A DNA stretch of 9,165 bases from Halobacteriales archaeon (GTDB taxonomy: Archaea > Halobacteriota > Halobacteria > Halobacteriales > SKSH01). Both the position numbers and the translations under genes were made by a program. The DNA lies in contig SKSH01000207.1 of NCBI GenBank assembly GCA_007118075.1, positions 1-9,165 of the forward strand, in the 5' to 3' direction. The notes under the pieces were generated by a model. That model was not told the origin of the DNA, did not search any database, and worked only from the letters and a program-made list of their open reading frames with translations. How positions within the stretch are numbered: position 1 is the first letter of the stretch; the number at the start of each line of letters is the position of its first letter. This document shows positions 5,599-9,165 of this stretch, in pieces.

Positions 5599-5772
5599 CT
5601 AACCCTCGGTGCTATCGTTGGACGCCGTCAGCCTCGAAAGCAACAAGTAGAGAATGACGAACATCACGATGAACACGATCGATCCCTGGAGCACTTTTTT
5701 CTTGGTCTGTTTGGGGCTCGGCTGCTCCTCAGGGTCAGTTGATGAAGCTGTGTTGTGCTGGAAGAGATTCAT
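5599..5772 (-). CDS. 57-aa single-helix membrane protein
   Basis: The frame runs from ATG 5772 to TAG 5599-5601. AGGTG lies 8 nt before the ATG, a good ribosome-binding site. The N-terminal 26 residues are polar, with acidic and lysine-rich parts (STDPEEQPSPKQTKKK). Residues 31-45 (SIVFIVMFVILYLLL) form one transmembrane helix, and a short polar tail (SRLTASNDSTEG) follows. By the positive-inside rule the KKK places the N-terminus in the cytoplasm. The gene follows the YjdF-like membrane protein gene on the same strand after 74 bp, so they may be co-transcribed. I do not recognise a family. It could be a partner subunit of the larger membrane protein or of an unrelated complex. Confidence 0.65.
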   Translation of the reverse strand: MNLFQHNTASSTDPEEQPSPKQTKKKVLQGSIVFIVMFVILYLLLSRLTASNDSTEG

Positions 5773-5846
5773 CGAAATTGCACCTATGCGGTTGGATGTG
5801 CTTGGGATACTTCATCGATGTTGGCGATTCTCACGACTCGGTAGTA

Positions 5847-6563
5847 TCAACTGAACTGAAAATACCGGTCACGGTGATACCAGAGATGCCATGCACCAAA
5901 AACGACCGAACCGACAAGTAAGACTGCGGTTACCCACGTCAACACAATTTCAGCGGTTATCGGTGACTGTTCCCAGAGATCGACGAACATTCTGATATCG
6001 AGGAGAAGGATCATGATCGGGCCGATGAGATCGACGACCAGATCCAACGTGGTATCCAATCGGTCGTAGGGGACCAGCAATGGTTCACGTCCAAGGGAGG
6101 AGGCGATATCCCGTCCCACGAGTTCGATTAGTTCCCAAAAGACCCCTGCGAGCAAGGTGATTCCAACCGTTACCCCTGCGATTGTCGGCCAACCAAGGTC
6201 TGCCAGCGTCGGTTCTGCATCGATTGCTAACAATCCACCATACACGACCGCACCGATCAGTGACGCTGAGACGAGGTGGGTCAGGTGATCCCACCACCAG
6301 ATTCGTTCGTAGATGGTGGTCATCCCAATCGAATGCAAACCGCCGGCCACCGCGATCCACAGGGGAAGCACTGGTCCGATATGGATGGAGCTCTCGACCT
6401 GTGGCAGGATGATGATATCGAGGAGTAAGGGGATGCAAATCGCGACGAGGCTCGCAAGGGCGTTTCCGCCGAGGACTAGATTTCCTGCATTGAACGCTCG
6501 GTACATGCCGATGGTGAGCCCGAGGAAGATGACTGCGATCGGGAGGTACATGAGGTGGAACAT
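5847..6563 (-). CDS. Polytopic membrane protein, YjdF/DUF2238-like
   Basis: I start at the ATG at 6563 (238 residues). An extension to a TTG at 6611 adds 16 polar residues ahead of the first helix without a ribosome-binding site. There are six or seven predicted helices (about 5-24, 30-53, 62-84, 94-113, 125-147, 172-194, 204-228). Conserved-looking polar motifs sit at membrane edges: WWWDHLTH (89-96), FWELIE (142-147) and DTTLDLVVDLIG (170-181). These three resemble the WDxxxH, FWExxE and DTxxDxxxDxxG signatures of the YjdF (DUF2238) family of inner-membrane proteins, whose function is not established. The His/Asp/Glu set inside the membrane could bind a metal or act in catalysis; this is inference. 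The gene is divergent from the creatininase-family gene and followed by the 57-aa membrane protein. Confidence 0.7.
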   Translation of the reverse strand: MFHLMYLPIAVIFLGLTIGMYRAFNAGNLVLGGNALASLVAICIPLLLDIIILPQVESSIHIGPVLPLWIAVAGGLHSIGMTTIYERIWWWDHLTHLVSASLIGAVVYGGLLAIDAEPTLADLGWPTIAGVTVGITLLAGVFWELIELVGRDIASSLGREPLLVPYDRLDTTLDLVVDLIGPIMILLLDIRMFVDLWEQSPITAEIVLTWVTAVLLVGSVVFGAWHLWYHRDRYFQFS

Positions 6564-6606
6564 GCTGAATATGGTTTCTGCTGGTTGGCGGTGGTTTGCC
6601 GGTGAT

Positions 6607-6616
6607 ACCAATTGGT
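6607..6616. repeat. 10-bp palindrome in the divergent promoter region
   Basis: ACCAATTGGT is a perfect palindrome 44-53 bp upstream of the membrane protein start, in the 139-bp divergent gap with the creatininase-family gene. It is a possible operator; a chance occurrence is also likely for this length. Confidence 0.25.
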
Positions 6617-6671
6617 GACTCCATCAGAGGACGTTACAAGCTCATATGAACTTGACTTGTAAATCCTGCAC

Positions 6672-6676
6672 ATATA
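6672..6676 (+). promoter_or_regulatory. TATA-like box of the creatininase-family gene
   Basis: ATATA (within CATATAGG) is centred 29 nt before the ATG at 6703. This supports a leaderless or near-leaderless transcript and the shorter start, because the upstream in-frame ATG at 6646 lies before this box. Confidence 0.5.
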
Positions 6677-6702
6677 GGACCTCCTCGAACCTGGATGATC
6701 AC

Positions 6703-7452
6703 ATGGGACCGACCGAATCAATTCTGATCGAGGATATGACCTGGCCAGAGGTTGAGGAGGCGATGGACGAGGGTAAGCGGACAATCGTCTTTTCGGTCTC
6801 GTCAATCGAGCAACACGGACCCCATCTTCCCCTCAAGATGGACACTCTCGCTGGAGATGAGCTGTCACGTCGGGTGGCTGTCGAACTCGGAGATGCACTC
6901 GTCGCCCCAACGGTCCATACAGGGTGTTCCAGCCACCACATGGACTTCCCTGGCACGATCACCGTTCCGACCGATCTCTTCATGCAGCTGGTCACGGCGC
7001 ATTGTCGTTCATTCGATCACCACGGATTCGAACACATCGTCATCATCGCCACCCATGGCGGGAACTTCGCACCGCTCAACGCGGTCGTTCCAGACATCGC
7101 CCGTGAACTGGATGCCGATATCATTCCACTTGCAGACCTCAACGAGCTCATGTCATTGATGAATGAAGGGATGCAGGCTGCGGGTGTCGACTATGAGGAA
7201 CCGGTGATCCATGCCGGTGCAGCCGAGACGGCGATCGTCATGGCGGTTGCCCCTGAACTCGTCCGCGAGGAGGAGCTTCGAGCAGGATTCGAGGGGGAGG
7301 TGCCGGTCACACGCCTCCTCAGCGAGGGATTCAGGAGTATCACCGACGAGGGTGTCCTCGGCGATCCGCGGGAGGCGACAGCCGATGCCGGTAAGGCAAT
7401 CCTTGAGAAGCTCACCGAGGCGATGGTCGCTCGTGTCGAGGCGGAGCGCTAA
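6703..7452 (+). CDS. Creatininase-family metal-dependent amidohydrolase
   Basis: The 249-residue protein matches the usual length of the family. Metal ligands are visible in order: E36 and H38 in SSIEQHGPHLPL, D47 in KMDT, H118 in ATHGGN (116-121) and E175 in HAGAAETA (170-177). Creatininase-family enzymes use a two-metal centre (Zn, Mn or Fe) to open C-N bonds in amides or rings. Members include creatininase, the mycofactocin peptidase MftE and the archaeal formamide hydrolase ArfB of riboflavin/F420 synthesis. ArfB is an attractive role for an archaeon, but nothing nearby belongs to that pathway, so the substrate stays open. The ATG at 6703 is chosen over 6646 because the latter would place the TATA box inside the gene and adds an unconserved CxxC-containing stretch. 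The gene ends 3 bp from the serpin stop (convergent). Confidence 0.88.
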   Translation: MGPTESILIEDMTWPEVEEAMDEGKRTIVFSVSSIEQHGPHLPLKMDTLAGDELSRRVAVELGDALVAPTVHTGCSSHHMDFPGTITVPTDLFMQLVTAHCRSFDHHGFEHIVIIATHGGNFAPLNAVVPDIARELDADIIPLADLNELMSLMNEGMQAAGVDYEEPVIHAGAAETAIVMAVAPELVREEELRAGFEGEVPVTRLLSEGFRSITDEGVLGDPREATADAGKAILEKLTEAMVARVEAER

Positions 7453-7455
7453 CGG

Positions 7456-8763
7456 TCAGAGATCAACCACTCGTCCAAGGAACAATATGGCGTTCGTCGG
7501 CTGATCACGGATGCAACAGAGGAATGGTCGGTCGACGATGAGCTCCCCGAAGCTCGGTGGCGCTGAGACAGGGACCATAACGACGGCTGTTGCACCTGCG
7601 GCCTCGGTTCCCTCTTCATCTACAGAGAGCCACGTCTCGTGAAAGACATCGTCGATCATCAGTCTGGGTCCTTCCTCAACCATCCCCTCGAAGTTGGCAC
7701 CGGTTGAGAATGGTAGCTCCAAACCCAGTTCCATGAGTGCGTCCTTGAGTGAATCGCTGAAGTCGATCTCGAACCTCGGCATCCGAAGCTCACCGGTACG
7801 AATCTCGAGCGCATTGAACATCCCATAGAGCATCTCGGCGTCGAGCGAATCCTCGAGCTCCTTGATGCGCCCCTCGGGTGGGACTAGTAAGACCATCGAG
7901 ACGACGCCACCCTGGTAGGGGAGTTCGATTACCTCGGTCCCGTTGAACTCGCCATATCGGGTACGGATCGACTGTTGCATGAACGGGACGGACGACTGAG
8001 ATCCATCGGCATTGTTGAACGTGTCGGCTGTGGTGTCCGCTGGGTCGAACTCGTGTTGCCACCTGGCGAGGAAGTAGATCGCATTGGTGAGGACTGCAGC
8101 GGTCTCTTCGATGATCGACCCCTCCGGCAGTAACCCATCGATGTGCTCTTCGGTTCGTTCGGCGACCCAGTCGTTGATGCGTTGGCGCTCCGTTTCGGGT
8201 TGATTGAGGAAATCGGCCTCCTTCAACGCTGCTCCATAGGATATCTCAAGGATCGATGAGAACCTGTCGTCCCAGGTGATCTGTTCTGCGCCCCAGAAGG
8301 CGTTCGCCACCTGGATTTCGAATGCGGGGATTTCCTCGTCATCTTCCTCGAATTCTTCGATCATTTCTGCTCGATCTCTCAGCTCACTCCCGAGGAATTG
8401 CATCGAATCATGTGTCTCCTCATCGGGGAGGAGGCCCATGACTTCCGTGAACTGCTCTGCCGTCTCACCTTCGGCACCAGCGTAGGTCATCGAGAGGGCA
8501 GTCGTGATACTGTATGGGGCGGTGAAGCGGTTCCCCTCGGTCTCCGCTTCGAGTTGCCGGTGCAAATTAAGGGCGAAGTCAGTATTTCCATGGATGAGTG
8601 CCTCGAGGGCCTCATCTTCGAGGTCTGGTGACCCGCTGAGCTCTGGGAGCATCGTGGTACCTGCTCCGGTTTGTGTGCTCTTCGCGGTCGGTGCGGCGAG
8701 GCAACCCGCCAGTGCAACCGTCGTCAGAAATCCAGTCGCGGTGAGCAGAGAACGTCGGTTCAT
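7456..8763 (-). CDS. Serpin (serine protease inhibitor), Tat-exported lipoprotein
   Basis: With the ATG at 8763 the protein is 435 residues: a secretion signal plus a full serpin domain. The N-terminus MNRRSLLTATGF has the twin arginine (R3, R4), then a hydrophobic stretch and a lipobox LAGC (C21), so it should be exported folded and lipid-anchored outside the cell. Serpin landmarks follow in order: FTAPYSITTALSMTYAGAEG (helix B), VANAFWG, VLTNAIYFLARWQHEFDP, LRMPRFEIDF, the hinge DEEGTEAAGAT, and the C-terminal signature ELIVDRPFLC. The hinge has small residues, as needed for an inhibitory serpin. Aligned with alpha-1-antitrypsin, the loop has P2 Pro, P1 V399, P1' S400 and P3'-P4' Pro-Pro. 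An acidic insert (EEFEEDDEEIP) fits a halophile. A TTG at 8790 with AGGAG four nt upstream would add nine residues before the RR; this start is possible. Confidence 0.93.
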   Translation of the reverse strand: MNRRSLLTATGFLTTVALAGCLAAPTAKSTQTGAGTTMLPELSGSPDLEDEALEALIHGNTDFALNLHRQLEAETEGNRFTAPYSITTALSMTYAGAEGETAEQFTEVMGLLPDEETHDSMQFLGSELRDRAEMIEEFEEDDEEIPAFEIQVANAFWGAEQITWDDRFSSILEISYGAALKEADFLNQPETERQRINDWVAERTEEHIDGLLPEGSIIEETAAVLTNAIYFLARWQHEFDPADTTADTFNNADGSQSSVPFMQQSIRTRYGEFNGTEVIELPYQGGVVSMVLLVPPEGRIKELEDSLDAEMLYGMFNALEIRTGELRMPRFEIDFSDSLKDALMELGLELPFSTGANFEGMVEEGPRLMIDDVFHETWLSVDEEGTEAAGATAVVMVPVSAPPSFGELIVDRPFLCCIRDQPTNAILFLGRVVDL

Positions 8764-8807
8764 GAGCAGATCTGGCTTGGCCTTTGGCAAATAGCTCCTG
8801 TAACGTC

Positions 8808-8814
8808 AAATATG
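8808..8814 (-). promoter_or_regulatory. Possible TATA box of the serpin gene
   Basis: CATATTT on the minus strand (AAATATG on the plus strand) would start transcription near 8785, leaving about 20 nt before the ATG at 8763 but excluding the TTG start at 8790. A second AT-rich candidate (ATTAAAG, near 8817-8823) would allow either start. Confidence 0.3.
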
Positions 8815-8823
8815 CCCTTTAAT

Positions 8824-8837
8824 CATCACCCGTGATG
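8824..8837. repeat. Inverted repeat upstream of the serpin gene, candidate operator
   Basis: CATCAC-CC-GTGATG is a perfect dyad about 61-74 bp before the serpin ATG, next to a TTAAAG/CATATTT stretch that is the likely promoter. An overlapping wider dyad AATCATC...GATGATT spans 8821-8853. It also lies 36 bp past the stop of the upstream symporter gene, so a terminator role for that gene is the alternative. Confidence 0.35.
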
Positions 8838-8885
8838 CTGGTCGTCGATGATTGAATAGCACGCTAGCGCAACGGATTGCACCAA

Positions 8886-9165
8886 TCAATCTGACTGCTG
8901 TAAGAATCGTCGAGAATGTTGCTGTATTGCCTCAGCCGACGGTGTGGCAGAGAGGCTGCTGACACCGATGAATAGCACGTAGGCTGCAACCAGGCTGATG
9001 AATCCATGATGGATCCCGAATGGATGGGACGGGAGCAACGATGTCATCTCAAAGACGATCAGTAACCCTGGACCAACGATGAGCGAGACCGCCGCTCCAG
9101 CAGCCGTGGCTTGCCGCCAGTACGCCCCAAAGAAGATCGGCGCTGAGGTCGTGGCCAGCCCCACC
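8886..9165 (-). CDS. Sodium:solute symporter (SSS family), C-terminal part, cut by window edge
   Basis: The frame is open from the right edge to TGA at 8886-8888, giving the last 92 or so residues. The stretch ATTSAPIFFGAYWRQATAAGA, followed by a hydrophobic segment (VSLIVGPGLLIVFEMTSLL), is typical of the late helices of the sodium/solute symporter family (PutP, acetate/monocarboxylate, pantothenate carriers), where a WxR-ATxxGA motif opens a helix. A last helix (HHGFISLVAAYVLFIGVSSL) and a short polar tail (SAEAIQQHSRRFLQQSD) end the protein. It is a Na+-coupled carrier in the cytoplasmic membrane. The substrate cannot be told from this end. It lies upstream of the serpin gene on the same strand, but 122 bp and a likely serpin promoter separate them. 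Confidence 0.8.
   Translation of the reverse strand, partial: VGLATTSAPIFFGAYWRQATAAGAAVSLIVGPGLLIVFEMTSLLPSHPFGIHHGFISLVAAYVLFIGVSSLSATPSAEAIQQHSRRFLQQSD

Noticed and set aside
5654..5921. Two plus-strand frames of 60-66 codons
   Set aside because: They are antisense to the 57-aa membrane gene and the end of the YjdF-like gene, with no supporting start signal.
6085..6624. 179-codon minus-strand frame overlapping the YjdF-like gene
   Set aside because: It is the same strand but a different frame, rich in Pro, Arg and His. The hydrophobic helix pattern lies in the other frame.
1..9165. Search for CRISPR repeats, tRNA or rRNA genes, IS ends and att-type direct repeats
   Set aside because: No regularly spaced direct repeats, tRNA-like cloverleaf with CCA-adjacent arms, transposase motifs or long terminal repeats were seen by eye. 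Short or degenerate cases could be missed.

Overview
The window looks like chromosomal DNA of a haloarchaeon. The protein at 4944-5489 is a clear DpsA of the Halobacterium type. The soluble proteins are acidic. The serpin carries a twin-arginine signal followed by a lipobox, the usual haloarchaeal secretion arrangement. Several genes have a TATA-like box 26-32 nt before the start codon, as expected for leaderless archaeal transcripts, and others have GGAG/GAGGTG ribosome-binding sites. The species was not identified.

Layout. (1) 1-3007 is a catabolic block: an APH-fold kinase (partial, minus strand), then on the plus strand an acyl-CoA dehydrogenase of the ACAD10/ACAD11 type and an SDR oxidoreductase. 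A 39-codon reading frame joins the last two by ATGA overlaps at both ends. This resembles the bacterial levulinate (lva) route and the animal ACAD10/11 kinase-dehydrogenase fusions, in which 4-hydroxyacyl-CoAs are phosphorylated and then converted to ordinary beta-oxidation intermediates. (2) 3035-4237 is a 12-helix MFS transporter on the minus strand, converging on the SDR, with a long upstream region holding a perfect inverted repeat. (3) 4545-5489 holds two very small genes (a 50-aa zinc ribbon and a 53-aa His-rich protein behind a DtxR-like palindrome) and the convergent ferritin-like dpsA, with a very AT-rich promoter. (4) 5599-6563 holds a 57-aa single-helix membrane protein and a polytopic YjdF-like membrane protein, both on the minus strand. 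(5) 6703-7452 is a creatininase-family metal hydrolase, convergent by 3 nt with (6) a serpin lipoprotein (7456-8763) whose reactive loop can be read residue by residue. (7) 8886 to the right edge is the C-terminal end of a sodium/solute symporter.

The most interesting points are the archaeal split kinase/ACAD/SDR set, the surface-anchored serpin with a predicted Val-Ser scissile bond, and the metal-box mini-gene beside dpsA. Three small genes (4545-4697, 5599-5772, and 4760-4921 with its shortened start) were found by reading the sequence and would be missed or mis-started by a length-filtered ORF caller. Functions are inferred from sequence motifs remembered from known families; no database search was possible.
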